DNA of 64,000 bases from Butyrivibrio fibrisolvens (GCF_037113525.1 NZ_CP146963.1:1922001-1986000), one strand, 5' to 3'; shown: positions 24,320-33,601, counted from the first letter of the stretch. Notes: generated by a model not told the origin, from the letters alone. Numbers and translations are program-made.

Positions 24320-26059
24320 ATGGAAAAGAGTTCTATATTACATATCCCCATGTCCCACTATGCCTATGGGGAGGATGAAACACATATAACAATTAGACTT
24401 CGCGCCAAAAGAGGCGATATTACAAACTGCACGCTGTACTACGGCGACAGGTCCTGCAGGCAGACTCCGGTTATTTTCACTGAGGCAAAAATGTCCGTAG
24501 CGCACTCTACAAGCCTGTATGATCTCTTCGAGGTGACACTTGAAAATCCATATAAGAGACTTTGCTATTATTTCTATCTTGAAAGTGGTGATGAGAGTAC
24601 CTATTACTACGGCGACTGCTTCTGCGACGGGCCTGTCGATGACAGGTCTGAGTATTTCCAGCTTCCCTTTAATCATAGGGCTGATATAGTAAATCCCCCA
24701 GCTTGGGCTAAGGACGCGATCTTTTATAACATCTTCCCCGACAGCTTTGCAACGTCTAAGGGCTATATTAGCGGAAAGCCAACAACTTTAAACTATGAAG
24801 GAAACAAGGTTAATGGTAAGCTCGGCGGCACTATAAAAGGCATTACAGAGAATGTCGACTACCTTAAGGATCTTGGAATAAACGCCATATATATCAATCC
24901 TATATTCACAGCAGGCGAGTATCACAAGTACGACCTTCTTGATTACTACCACATAGACCCCTGCTTTGGAACTAACGAAGAGTTCAAAGAGCTTGTGGAT
25001 ACTTATCATAAAAACGGCATCCGCGTTGTGATCGACGGCGTTTTCAATCACTGCGGCTGGAAGTTTTTTGCCTTTGAAGATGTGGTTCAAAACGGCGAAG
25101 CGTCCAAATACAAGGACTGGTTCTACGGCCTTAAGTTCCCTGTGGTAAGGCCTGATAATTTCGAAGACTACCCGACCTATGACTGCTTTGGCTATGAGCG
25201 AATGATGCCCAAACTTGACCTTTCTAACAAGGAGACCATGGAATACTTCGTTAATGTGGGAAAATACTGGGTTAAAGAGTTCGGCATTGACGGCTGGAGA
25301 CTGGACGTTGCAAGTGAAGTTAACGACGGCTTCTGGAGAGCCTTCAACGCAGGCGTTAAGGAAGAAAATCCGGATGCTATCCTAATAGGAGAAGTATGGG
25401 AGAGCGCTAACCACTGGCTTGACGGCACTATCTTCGACGGGTCTATGAACTACGATTTCAGAAAACATTCAAGAAGATTTTTTGGAGAGAGATCCATTGA
25501 TGCGAGAGAGTTTGGTGACAGGATCACTGACATGTACACAAGATACAGGAAAAAAACTGTATTTTCCCAGCTTAACCTTCTTGATTCTCACGACGTTAGC
25601 AGGTTCCTGTCGATATGCGACGGCGATGTGGACAGGTACAAGCTTGCAGTTCTATTCCTTATGACTTTCCCGGGAATGCCTTCAGTGTTCTATGGAGATG
25701 AAAAGGGCATTATGGGTGTGCTGGAGAAAGATTATAGAAATCCAATGCCGTGGGATAAGGAAGAGACAGAGCTTGGAAAGTTCTATAAGGATGTAATAGG
25801 TATTAGAAATGCGGAAGATGCATTAAGATCCGGGGAATTTAAAGTAGTAAAAGCTGATGCTTGTGATCACCTGATTGGATTTATAAGATATACTAAAGAT
25901 ATTGAAATAACAGTATTGATAAACATGTTTGAGGGCGAAAAGGATATTAGTGCGGAATTAGAAACCGGTGCTGATGTTATCTTTTCACTAGGTCTGGATG
26001 GGAATGCATTGAAGGCTAAGGGATGCGCAGTGATCAAGAGAGTAAGAAATAAGAAGTAA
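24320..26059 (+). CDS. GH13 alpha-glucan hydrolase (neopullulanase/cyclomaltodextrinase type)
   Basis: About 579 residues without a signal peptide, so cytoplasmic, acting on imported maltodextrins. An N-terminal beta-domain (~1-120) of the kind found in cyclomaltodextrinases is followed by the catalytic barrel starting at WAKDAIFYNIFPDSFA. Catalytic residues are D329 (GWRLDVASE), E358 (LIGEVWE) and D425 (LLDSHDVSR). Conserved region I is VVIDGVFNHCG. AGAGGT before ATG 24320 favours this start over GTG 24305. The 3' end runs into a 7-bp tandem repeat, giving the tail RVRNKK. Confidence 0.9.
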   Translation: MEKSSILHIPMSHYAYGEDETHITIRLRAKRGDITNCTLYYGDRSCRQTPVIFTEAKMSVAHSTSLYDLFEVTLENPYKRLCYYFYLESGDESTYYYGDCFCDGPVDDRSEYFQLPFNHRADIVNPPAWAKDAIFYNIFPDSFATSKGYISGKPTTLNYEGNKVNGKLGGTIKGITENVDYLKDLGINAIYINPIFTAGEYHKYDLLDYYHIDPCFGTNEEFKELVDTYHKNGIRVVIDGVFNHCGWKFFAFEDVVQNGEASKYKDWFYGLKFPVVRPDNFEDYPTYDCFGYERMMPKLDLSNKETMEYFVNVGKYWVKEFGIDGWRLDVASEVNDGFWRAFNAGVKEENPDAILIGEVWESANHWLDGTIFDGSMNYDFRKHSRRFFGERSIDAREFGDRITDMYTRYRKKTVFSQLNLLDSHDVSRFLSICDGDVDRYKLAVLFLMTFPGMPSVFYGDEKGIMGVLEKDYRNPMPWDKEETELGKFYKDVIGIRNAEDALRSGEFKVVKADACDHLIGFIRYTKDIEITVLINMFEGEKDISAELETGADVIFSLGLDGNALKAKGCAVIKRVRNKK

Positions 26060-26138
26060 GAAATAAGAAATAAGAAGTAAGAAATAAGAAATAAGAAATA
26101 AGAAATAAGAAATAAGAAATAAGAAATAAGAAATAAGA
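26043..26138 (+). repeat. 7-bp microsatellite (TAAGAAA)n overlapping the GH13 stop codon
   Basis: Thirteen full units of TAAGAAA, two of them with the variant TAAGAAG, plus a partial unit. The stop codon of the GH13 gene is the first TAA in frame inside the third unit. All three frames carry TAA every 21 bases, so length changes would alter only a few C-terminal residues. Confidence 0.95.
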
Positions 26139-26299
26139 TCTTTACTCTTGGCACATGTTCAAAAAGAAAGATACGATATATTTTTATTCAGACATAAGAA
26201 AAATCTTGTTTAGATAAGTTTTTTACCAGAAAATCTGAATGAGGTAGGAAGGTAGCTTGAGAAGTAATACAAAAATATTAGATATGAAGGAAGACATAT

Positions 26300-27307
26300 A
26301 TGAGCGTCACTATTAAGGATGTTGCGAGGCAGGCGAATACCTCAATTGCCACAGTTTCAAAAGTAATGCATGGTTCATATTCAATTTCAAAGGAGACTGC
26401 AGACAGGGTCAATCAGGTGATGGAGGAACTTGGCTATCATCCCAATCAGCGTGCCAGAAACTTTGTTTCGAAATCCAATAAGACCATAGCCTTTGTTACC
26501 GATATTGATAAGGAAGCCGGTTTTAAGAATCCTCACATGTTTGAGATGATGTGCGGGATGGAAGCTATGTTATCTCAAAAAGGATACGGCTTTTTGGTGA
26601 AAGGCCTTACCAAAAGTGATGTCTGCGATTATGTTAAGAATGCTTTTGAGACCAAATACGTGGACGGCTTTGTGATCCATGCGTCTGTCATTACTCCGCA
26701 GCTTAGTGATCTTGTATCATCCAAGGGCATCCCTCATCTTGTGATCGGCGTTCCAAGCTTTGATAATAACTTCTGCTGGATAGATGCAGATAACAAGCAT
26801 GCAGGCCAGGTTGCAGCCAAGCACCTTCTTACTGTGGGATACAGGACAGTAGCCTTCATCGGCGGAACAGACGAAGACAAGATTTCTATGCATAGACTTG
26901 AGGGCGTTTTGTCTATCTTGAATGAACATGACGTCCTTATCCCTTCTAATTATCTTCAGTACGGTAACTCCGGTGTGGAAGACGGATATGCCATGACCCT
27001 TCAGATACTTAAGGGCGCAAGCCGTCCCGAAGCTATCATTTGTGCTAACAACTACCTTGCCTATGGTTGTGTCAAAGCTTTGCAGGATAAAAAGATCAAG
27101 ATACCTGAAGAAATAGGTGTAATTACCTTTGACGATTATCCCTTTTCCCAGATATTAAATCCAAAACTCACTGTCGTAAATATTGATGTGTATGATATGG
27201 GACAGGAAGCTGGCAGCATGATAGTGCAAAAAATCAAGAAACCAAACCTCCATATCCAGAGCTATATCACTTATCCACAGGTGATTGTGCGTGAATCAAC
27301 GAAGTAG
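26300..27307 (+). CDS. LacI-family transcriptional regulator of the maltodextrin locus
   Basis: 335 residues. N-terminal helix-turn-helix VTIKDVARQANTSIATVSKV plus hinge (YHPNQRARNF), then a periplasmic-binding-protein-like sugar domain (~60-330) with ICANNYLAYGCVKAL and GVITFDDYPFSQILNP. Placed after the starch/maltodextrin genes, it probably binds the operator at 19561-19576 and responds to a maltodextrin. GAAGGAAGACATAT precedes ATG. It ends about 200 bases before the DUF1871 gene. Confidence 0.9.
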   Translation: MSVTIKDVARQANTSIATVSKVMHGSYSISKETADRVNQVMEELGYHPNQRARNFVSKSNKTIAFVTDIDKEAGFKNPHMFEMMCGMEAMLSQKGYGFLVKGLTKSDVCDYVKNAFETKYVDGFVIHASVITPQLSDLVSSKGIPHLVIGVPSFDNNFCWIDADNKHAGQVAAKHLLTVGYRTVAFIGGTDEDKISMHRLEGVLSILNEHDVLIPSNYLQYGNSGVEDGYAMTLQILKGASRPEAIICANNYLAYGCVKALQDKKIKIPEEIGVITFDDYPFSQILNPKLTVVNIDVYDMGQEAGSMIVQKIKKPNLHIQSYITYPQVIVRESTK

Positions 27308-27519
27308 TGAATGGAAACTCGTTTTTTGGAGGGTGATCACGAACCGCTGTTTTGTTAAAAAAGCCTAAAAATGCTCCGTTATTTTTGGTATTATGAAATA
27401 CCGATTTTGCTAGGTATTTCCGCACTTTTGTAATATAATTGTGATACCGCTTGGTAAGAATTATTGGAAACAGATAAAAGCGGAATGATATTAAAAGAAT
27501 TAGGAGTATTTTTTTAGTT

Positions 27520-27804
27520 ATGAGTATGGAAGAAGTTGTAACTGAGAGCAGTCTTGAATGCATTAGAGAGATAATCAATGATTGGGATCCTATCGGTTTA
27601 TTCCCTATGGCACCTGATGATGAATATGAAGGCGAGATCAAGAAGATCTACGAGTATATTTTAGATAACACTGATATTGGAAAAAAAGAGTTAGCAACTT
27701 TTATCAGCAATACTTTCATTGAGTTATTTGGCATCGATTCATTTACAGCAAGTGATATTGATTGCCTGTCTGTTGCTGAGCAGATACTTGATGCAGATTT
27801 TTGA
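27520..27804 (+). CDS. DUF1871 family small protein
   Basis: 94 residues, acidic. The stretch IREIINDWDPIGLFP followed by MAPDDEYEGEI matches the conserved core of DUF1871, a family of small helical proteins of unknown function in Firmicutes. It has its own AT-rich leader, with a TATAAT at 27434-27439 as a possible -10, and a strong terminator, so it is a single-gene unit. No function can be assigned. Confidence 0.7.
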   Translation: MSMEEVVTESSLECIREIINDWDPIGLFPMAPDDEYEGEIKKIYEYILDNTDIGKKELATFISNTFIELFGIDSFTASDIDCLSVAEQILDADF

Positions 27805-27818
27805 ATAAGAGAATATTA

Positions 27819-27860
27819 AAAAGCTCCAATCCTTTTTGGTGATAGGATTGGAGCTTTTCT
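27819..27860. terminator. Terminator between DUF1871 and mscL
   Basis: 15-bp stem AAAAGCTCCAATCCT/AGGATTGGAGCTTTT with a 10-base loop and T-rich tail; A-rich on the other side, so it can act for both convergent units. Confidence 0.92.
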
Positions 27861-27952
27861 TTTTTGGATTATTAGATCATCTCGATAGATAGTCGAGACC
27901 TTTAGATCATTGTGACAAACAGTCCGGCTTTTTAGGACTATATACTAATTGG

Positions 27953-28420
27953 TTACGCTACATCAGATGTGCAGTGAGGACACTTTGTTGCATCCTTGTT
28001 GATCTCTGATTTGCAATAAGGACAGATCTTAACTGGCTTTGGTGCCTCTTCTTTCTTCTTGCCAAGCTTGTCATGGAGCTTATTAAGAGAACGAACAAGA
28101 AGGAAGATAACGATTGCCATGAGAAGGAAATTGATCACAACAGTGATAAATGTTCCGTAGTTAAGTGTTGCGCCGCCTGCTTCTTTTGCAGCTTCAAGTG
28201 TTGCATATTTATTACCATCGAGTGAGATGAAATAATTATTGAAATCAATTCCGCCTGTGATAGCACTGATGCAAGGCATGATGATGTCATTTACAAGTGA
28301 ATTGATAATGCTCTGGAATGCGCCACCGATGATGACACCGACTGCCAGGTCCATAACATTGCCACGCATGATAAATTCCTGAAACTCCGCAACGAACCCC
28401 TTTTTCTTTTCTTCTGCCAT
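27953..28420 (-). CDS. mscL: Large-conductance mechanosensitive channel MscL with C-terminal zinc ribbon
   Basis: 155 residues. The MscL core is clear: EFIMRGNVMDLAVGVIIGGA, the first helix with its RGNV motif, NYFISLDG in the loop, and the second helix IVIFLLVRSLNKL. MscL opens under membrane tension to save cells from osmotic downshock. After the usual C-terminal helix this protein adds four cysteines, C133, C136, C147 and C150 (CPYCKSE, KCPHCTSD), a zinc-ribbon knuckle. AAGGAGGCTACT precedes the start. It follows the cNMP-domain gene on the same strand, 147 bases apart. Confidence 0.93.
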   Translation of the reverse strand: MAEEKKKGFVAEFQEFIMRGNVMDLAVGVIIGGAFQSIINSLVNDIIMPCISAITGGIDFNNYFISLDGNKYATLEAAKEAGGATLNYGTFITVVINFLLMAIVIFLLVRSLNKLHDKLGKKKEEAPKPVKICPYCKSEINKDATKCPHCTSDVA

Positions 28421-28567
28421 AGTAGCCTCCTTAGAAATGATGAAGATTTTATACAGATAAAAGTAGTATTTATCTGTCTTGAATATGTGAAATAAAGCTA
28501 CAAAAAGTATACCACAATATAAGCATAGGTGATCATATCTTTATTGCTTTTCTTATCTGTATTTTTG

Positions 28568-30679
28568 CTACATTTCCAGATAATCTTTTTGCGATCTGAT
28601 CTCTTCTGGTACTTCGAATCCTCCCTTTTCAACTTTGGCAAATACATTTTCCAGAGTGTGCATAGCAGTAGCATTTTTGGTCTGGAATGTCTTGAGCAGA
28701 TCTCCGTACTGAGGAGACGCAGACATTTTTTCCCTAAGCTCTTTGGAGAAAGGGCAGTAGGCGAAGAGTATCTGTCTTGCAACTTTGTTCAAGCGTAGCG
28801 ACCCTGTCTTTTCGAACTTCATATAAGTCATGTAATCGGACATGAAGACCTGATTGTAGTGATTAGAGTATTTTTTGAGCTGATCGTGAAGCTTCTCCTT
28901 CTGATCTTCGGTGAGTGTGCGGTTCTTCTTGTAGAACTGCAGGTAATCGCAGTATTCGCTTGTCAGAGACGGGTCAGTGACATCGTTCCAGTGAATGCCT
29001 TGTATGGTCTTGCACATCTCCCACCTGTAATCGGCAAAGCCCTGAAGCAGTGTATCAGACAGGTCTGCGCTGTGGAAGAGTGAGATGCAGAATCTTGCAG
29101 GCGTATCTCTTTTCCTTCCTTCAATTTCCTGCCATAGAGTGATCCTGGAGCCGCAGTTTGGAAGAAGTATGAAGTAGGGCATGACCTCTTTGGCATAAGA
29201 GAAGGTGTTGACGCCAATCTCAGGATTTGAGTACATTACATTCCGGTAAAAGATGCTGTAGTCATCATTTTTGATCTCGTCAACTTTACCTTGAAGTATA
29301 TCACTACGAAGGTAAGCTTCGTTCAAAGGCTTGGTGATGCTGGATTCGTCAAAGACAGGTACGAAAGCGGAAGCTCTTCCACATGTTACTCTGTTACTGA
29401 GCATAAATAGGTTGGCTATCTCAAAATCAAGTTTTGCTTTAGGGTCATCCATAAGAGCATTCATCTCATCTTCTGAGATGTTGCCTTGAGATTTTTGTTC
29501 ATGAAGGTAGCCGGGATAATCTAAGTTGAATTCGTTTCTGGAAGGCACAACTTCTTCGTTGTAGATCATAGTGAGCCATTCAGGCATGGTAAAAATATGT
29601 CCGCCGGGGTCGGGAGAGTAGGACTTCATGATGCGGTACAGGATAGCAGTCTGCTCGGTGGATACAAGAGCTTCATGGCAATAGCCAAACATTAGGAACA
29701 TTCTGACAGCATCCGGAATAAGAGATTCTGAAAGGCTTGCCAGAAATACTTCCTTATATACCTTATAAAAATGAGAAGCTACATCGCGCCTTACTTTTCT
29801 GTATTCATCGGAATAGGCATCTGTTACAGTGGATGAAGCGTAGGCTCTGACTGCATCAGCAAATTCTTCGGCAGTTTCGGCATCCACATTTCCAAATGCC
29901 AGAAGGGTATTAAGTACGTCTTTAAATTCAGGAACCTGATCGAGGTTTTCTTCGCCGCCATTCATAATCTGATCAGATTTGGACTTGATGGTTGTAAATG
30001 CGCTGCGGAAAGCGGCGGTTTCTTTTAAAAGATTCTTGGTATATCTTAGGATTTCGAAAGAGTACTGGCATAGCGCGTTTAGGGCCTGAACACAGTTCAT
30101 GATCATGGCTACGTCAATATCTATATTAAGCGTATAGAAAGTTTTGCGAAGAGATGCATCATTTTCAATGATGGCATTAACACAAGCTAGCTTCCAGTCA
30201 GGAACAAGCGTGATATCAGGAAGAGCTGCCTGCTGAAGTACTTCGGGATAAGCCTTGAGCTGAGTTCCGGTGATGGTGCAAAGCGATGGATATTGCTCAT
30301 AATCAGACATGATCTGCCTGTAGGTTTCACCTGCCTCCTGAAGCTGTTTCTGGCAGGCATCAAAAGCAGTCTGATAGGATTTATATACGTTGGACACTAG
30401 AATAGGCGCGATCTTGGGATTGGCTTTGATCATGCTTATAAGATCGTCAATGTTATTATAAGGATACGAAGCTATGGTTGCATCTGTAGCAGCCTGATAG
30501 GTGAAATTGTAGGTGTCACCCGGCATCTCCGGAAGTCCACAGATGGTACCGCCTTTAAGGACGATATTTATCCCTTCATTAAATATATTGATCTCGCCTT
30601 TGGAAATAATGTCGATGGTTTCGACTATAGAACCTGCTGCATGAAGAGTCTGACCTTTTTTGAGTTCAATTATCTGCAT
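28568..30679 (-). CDS. Cyclic-nucleotide-binding-domain protein with long unknown C-terminal region
   Basis: About 703 residues. Residues ~1-90 resemble a cNMP-binding beta-roll (IIELKKGQTLHAAGSIVETIDII, cut here, then GEINIF and GGTICGLPEM), but the phosphate-binding cassette is not well conserved, so ligand binding is uncertain. The rest (~100-700) is mostly helical, without membrane helices or recognised domains, and contains several Cys and aromatic clusters. There is no DNA-binding domain, so it is not a normal Crp-type regulator. GCGAGGT before ATG 30679 sets the start 8 codons inside the longest frame. Function unknown. Confidence 0.7.
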   Translation of the reverse strand: MQIIELKKGQTLHAAGSIVETIDIISKGEINIFNEGINIVLKGGTICGLPEMPGDTYNFTYQAATDATIASYPYNNIDDLISMIKANPKIAPILVSNVYKSYQTAFDACQKQLQEAGETYRQIMSDYEQYPSLCTITGTQLKAYPEVLQQAALPDITLVPDWKLACVNAIIENDASLRKTFYTLNIDIDVAMIMNCVQALNALCQYSFEILRYTKNLLKETAAFRSAFTTIKSKSDQIMNGGEENLDQVPEFKDVLNTLLAFGNVDAETAEEFADAVRAYASSTVTDAYSDEYRKVRRDVASHFYKVYKEVFLASLSESLIPDAVRMFLMFGYCHEALVSTEQTAILYRIMKSYSPDPGGHIFTMPEWLTMIYNEEVVPSRNEFNLDYPGYLHEQKSQGNISEDEMNALMDDPKAKLDFEIANLFMLSNRVTCGRASAFVPVFDESSITKPLNEAYLRSDILQGKVDEIKNDDYSIFYRNVMYSNPEIGVNTFSYAKEVMPYFILLPNCGSRITLWQEIEGRKRDTPARFCISLFHSADLSDTLLQGFADYRWEMCKTIQGIHWNDVTDPSLTSEYCDYLQFYKKNRTLTEDQKEKLHDQLKKYSNHYNQVFMSDYMTYMKFEKTGSLRLNKVARQILFAYCPFSKELREKMSASPQYGDLLKTFQTKNATAMHTLENVFAKVEKGGFEVPEEIRSQKDYLEM

Positions 30680-30721
30680 ATTAGACCTCGCTTTGGGGTG
30701 CAAAATGTCTAAGTTGCGGAG

Positions 30722-30999
30722 TATTCCTGAGGATGACAGTTGATAAATGATTTTCTTGTCATGAAAATTATATAAAATTCAAGGCATGATAGCTAGAATA
30801 ATATATTCTGGGATTTATAAACTACAGGACGTAGTTACGACATGTTCAGAAGTTCATGGATGAACTTCTATGTCGGGAACTCGCTTCGCTCAAACAGGTG
30901 AATCCCTAACAGAATATATTATTCCATCTATCAAGCTCTTGAATTTAATAAAATTTCAAAGACAAGAAAATCATTTATCAACTGTCATCCTCAGGAATA
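30722..30999 (+). repeat. Large palindromic element B2, carrying a nested E element
   Basis: Perfect 39-bp terminal inverted repeat (30722-30760 and 30961-30999) starting TATTCCTGAGGATGACAG. It shares with B1 and B3 the inner arms (AAATTCAAGGCATGAT and ATCAAGCTCTTGAATTT) and the tip AACTCGCTTCGCTCAAACA. Its tip is enlarged by a 57-bp E-type element at 30820-30876. It occupies the divergent gap between the cNMP-domain gene and the flippase. Confidence 0.88.
30820..30876 (-). repeat. Small palindromic element E2 nested in B2
   Basis: Read on the minus strand it matches E1 (17241-17297) over the same 57 bases: CCGACATA, a stem, CATCCATG, AACATGTCG, then AACTACGTCCTGTAGTT. Stem AAATACAT/ATGTATTT in E1 is AAGTTCAT/ATGAACTT here, so pairing is kept. 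Confidence 0.8.
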
Positions 31000-31120
31000 T
31001 GCAAGGTTGTGATTAAGTTTTATATGTGTGAAAATTCATTCGCTTATATAAAGTATACCATATAATTAGGGGCGTGTTATACTTAGGAAAGTTAATGACA
31101 TTATGGGAGAGTTGAAGCTT

Positions 31121-32326
31121 ATGAAGTCCTTGGGGACATCAAAATACAGAAAAATATTTACTGATTCTATTATAAGTATAGTTGCGCTGGTAATAATGAA
31201 TCTTGCGCTGCAGTTTGTTGTATACCCTTTTTGGAAGAAGATTTATGGGACTGACGTATACGGAGGGATTGTATACGTTATGTCTTTTGTCAACATCTTT
31301 GGAGTAGCGGTGGGGTCAGCAGTTAACTATGCAAGAATGGTTGAGTCCGGCAAAAGAGATACGAAAGGGAGCGACTATCTGACGGTAGTTGTGACTCTTG
31401 GCGCCTTGGGAACTCTTGTTACATCCTGCGCTGCATATTTTGGAAAAGCGGATATGAGTGTTTGCGATTCGCTTCTTGCAGGAATTCTCTGCTTTCTGAC
31501 AGTCTTGAGATTTTATGGAGATGTTGAGTATAGACTTCGAATTAATTATAAAGGGTATTTTATCTATTATTTGCTGATAAGTATTGGATACGGCCTTGGA
31601 CTTTTACTTATGATAGGTACTGGTATCTGGCCACTTGCCCTTATCCCAGGCGAAGCGATGGGTCTTTTATATGTGAAGATAAAAGGAAATGTTCTTTCCA
31701 ATAAGCTGTTTGATACAGGAAACTTTTTCCGCGAGAATCTTCATACCATGGAGCTTCTTATTGCAACAAATCTTATCAGTAACCTTATCTTCAACGGCGA
31801 CAGGCTTCTTCTTATGAATCTTGTAGGCGCGGGTGCGGTAACTACATATTACATAGCATCTCTTGTCGGTAAGACCATGACTCTCATAACGACGCCTCTT
31901 AATAGCGTTATCATTGGATATCTTGCAAGATTTAAAGGTGAGTTTAACAGGAAGCTTGTAGGAATGCTTTTTGCTATGACTTTGGGTGCGATTGTGATTT
32001 TTTCTCTTTTAAGCGTACCAGGGTCATATATTATCGTATACTTTTTGTATAGAGATGATCTTGATATGGTGAAGAAGTATTTTCTCATAGCAGGCGCTGC
32101 CCAGGTCATTTACTTTGTATCAAACGTAGTTACAACAGTACTGCTTAAACTTGCCAAAGCAGATTATCAGCTGAAAATCAATGTGGCTTACGGAATCATC
32201 TTTTTAATGCTTTGCATTCCGGCAGCGTTGTTATATGGAATAAAAGGATTTTGTGTGGCAATACTAACCGTAAATATCTTCAGATATTTGATTTCGATAT
32301 TTCTATGTTTTAAGAGTGTAGAATGA
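31121..32326 (+). CDS. Polysaccharide flippase-like membrane protein (Wzx/MATE-type)
   Basis: About 401 residues with some 12 hydrophobic segments (for example YVMSFVNIFGVAVGSAVNYA and LISIGYGLGLLLMIGTGIWP), the layout of MOP-superfamily flippases that move lipid-linked sugars across the membrane. GGGAGAG lies 8 bases before ATG 31121; ATG 31103 is an alternative with a poorer site. It is followed in the same direction by a LicD-type transferase, so the pair probably modifies a cell-surface glycan. Exact substrate unknown. Confidence 0.75.
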   Translation: MKSLGTSKYRKIFTDSIISIVALVIMNLALQFVVYPFWKKIYGTDVYGGIVYVMSFVNIFGVAVGSAVNYARMVESGKRDTKGSDYLTVVVTLGALGTLVTSCAAYFGKADMSVCDSLLAGILCFLTVLRFYGDVEYRLRINYKGYFIYYLLISIGYGLGLLLMIGTGIWPLALIPGEAMGLLYVKIKGNVLSNKLFDTGNFFRENLHTMELLIATNLISNLIFNGDRLLLMNLVGAGAVTTYYIASLVGKTMTLITTPLNSVIIGYLARFKGEFNRKLVGMLFAMTLGAIVIFSLLSVPGSYIIVYFLYRDDLDMVKKYFLIAGAAQVIYFVSNVVTTVLLKLAKADYQLKINVAYGIIFLMLCIPAALLYGIKGFCVAILTVNIFRYLISIFLCFKSVE

Positions 32327-32389
32327 CGGAGTTTTATATGATGAGATAAACTATCGATTTGTTTAATGAATAATTGATAAAGTAGATTA

Positions 32390-32560
32390 GGCAGATACCA
32401 TTGATATAATCCTCGAGCGTTATCCGTACGAGGAGTGTTCAGGGGCATCGTTTGTTTAAACGTAAAGAAAATTCCCGTTTACAACAATAGAAATGCGAAC
32501 AGCCACAGCCCCTACGACGAGTGGCAAGGTAGCTCGAGGATTATATCAATGGTATCTGCC
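32390..32560 (+). repeat. Palindromic element A2 (candidate structured RNA), flippase-licD gap
   Basis: 171 bp, exactly the length of A1, with a perfect 29-bp inverted repeat (32390-32418, 32532-32560). Arm positions 8, 9 and 12 differ from A1 and the opposite arm changes to match. The conserved core blocks are nearly identical to A1; the apical hairpin is unrelated in sequence (TAAACG/CGTTTA) but at the same place. It ends 27 bases before the LicD start codon. Confidence 0.85.
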
Positions 32561-32587
32561 GGCAAAACTTACAAAGGAATCAACAAT

Positions 32588-33478
32588 ATGCAGGATACAT
32601 TATCTTATATAGAACAAATTCATGAGTCCAACAGAGCCATGCTTGATGAAGTGGACAGAATCTGCAAGGCCCATGGCATCAGGTACTATCTCCACGGCGG
32701 TACACTCCTTGGAGCCGCAAGACATAAGGACTTCATCCCCTGGGACGACGACATAGACATCATCATGCCAAGAAAAGAGTATGAGAAGCTCAAGAAAGCA
32801 TTCATCAAAGAAGCTGACAAGAGATTTTTATTCATAGCAGACGATGGCTATGACCAGTTCTTTGATTTTATAAGTAAGATCGCAGATACCTCAGTATCGT
32901 ATGCCCGCACATCTTACGGCGACGAAGACTTCTACGAAGGAAGATTTTCCCACCCGACCCTCGATTTCTTCGTCCTTGATGACGCAGGAAAAGGCCACAA
33001 GTGGCAACTTATACGCCTCAAACTCTTATATTCACTGGCCATGGGGCACAGAAAGCATATCAATTACGATAAATTCAAGGGCCCTATGAAGGCAGCGGCT
33101 TTCATTCTTACAAGAATCGGAAAGCTTATTCCTTATAAGAATATAGTTAAGGCTTATCATAAAGTATCGATGGAAGCTAATAATAAAGGTACTAAGAATA
33201 GGGCTATTAGTAACACAGATGCTAATAATCTGGATCTGAACAGCTCAGGCAGTAATGTTGATTATTATTTTATTTCCAATGAGCAGCCACATCCCCATTA
33301 CTGGGGACTTCTTTTCCCAAAGAAGTGGTTCGAAGATGACTATGAGTTGACAATTCACGGCAAGAACTATCCCGCAAGTAGGTATTACGACGATTGGCTC
33401 ACAATGGTATACGGCGACTGGAGAACCCTCCCGCCCAAAGACCAGCAAAAGCCCCAGCACGTAATGGAATTGTTATGA
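32588..33478 (+). CDS. LicD family nucleotidyltransferase-like protein
   Basis: About 296 residues. The LicD signature is clear: YYLHGGTLLGAARHKDFIPWD followed by DDIDIIMPRKEY, a nucleotidyltransferase-type metal site (D-x-D). LicD proteins transfer phosphocholine or phosphosugar groups onto surface polysaccharides or teichoic acids. C-terminal PHYWGLLFPKKWFED and YDDWLTMVYGDWRTLPP are also typical. AAGGAA precedes ATG 32588. The longer frame from 32435 translates repeat A2 and is not the gene. Probably co-transcribed with the flippase, through A2. Confidence 0.88.
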   Translation: MQDTLSYIEQIHESNRAMLDEVDRICKAHGIRYYLHGGTLLGAARHKDFIPWDDDIDIIMPRKEYEKLKKAFIKEADKRFLFIADDGYDQFFDFISKIADTSVSYARTSYGDEDFYEGRFSHPTLDFFVLDDAGKGHKWQLIRLKLLYSLAMGHRKHINYDKFKGPMKAAAFILTRIGKLIPYKNIVKAYHKVSMEANNKGTKNRAISNTDANNLDLNSSGSNVDYYFISNEQPHPHYWGLLFPKKWFEDDYELTIHGKNYPASRYYDDWLTMVYGDWRTLPPKDQQKPQHVMELL

Positions 33479-33487
33479 CGAAATGTC

Positions 33488-33550
33488 ATATGTTTTCACA
33501 ACCTCGAAATAGAAACACGGTTTACCGCGTGTTTCGTACCTCAATGAATC
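33488..33550 (+). repeat. Partial copy D3 of element family D
   Basis: ATATGTTTTCACAAC followed by a hairpin GAAACACG/CGTGTTTC and GTACCTCAATGAATC. This matches the first ~65 bases of D2, where the hairpin is GAAATCCGC/GCGGATTTC. Only the first of the three D hairpins is present. It begins 10 bases after the licD stop. Confidence 0.65.
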
Positions 33551-33601
33551 ATAATAATAATTAATGACGAAATCTTATCAAGTTATTGAAAAAATATCTG
33601 C

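Noticed and set aside
28568..30679. Crp/Fnr transcription factor
   Set aside because: Only the N-terminal beta-roll is Crp-like; no helix-turn-helix follows and the protein is three times too long.
32435..32587. N-terminal extension of LicD through element A2
   Set aside because: ATG 32588 has a proper ribosome site and begins the recognisable protein; the extension is repeat sequence.
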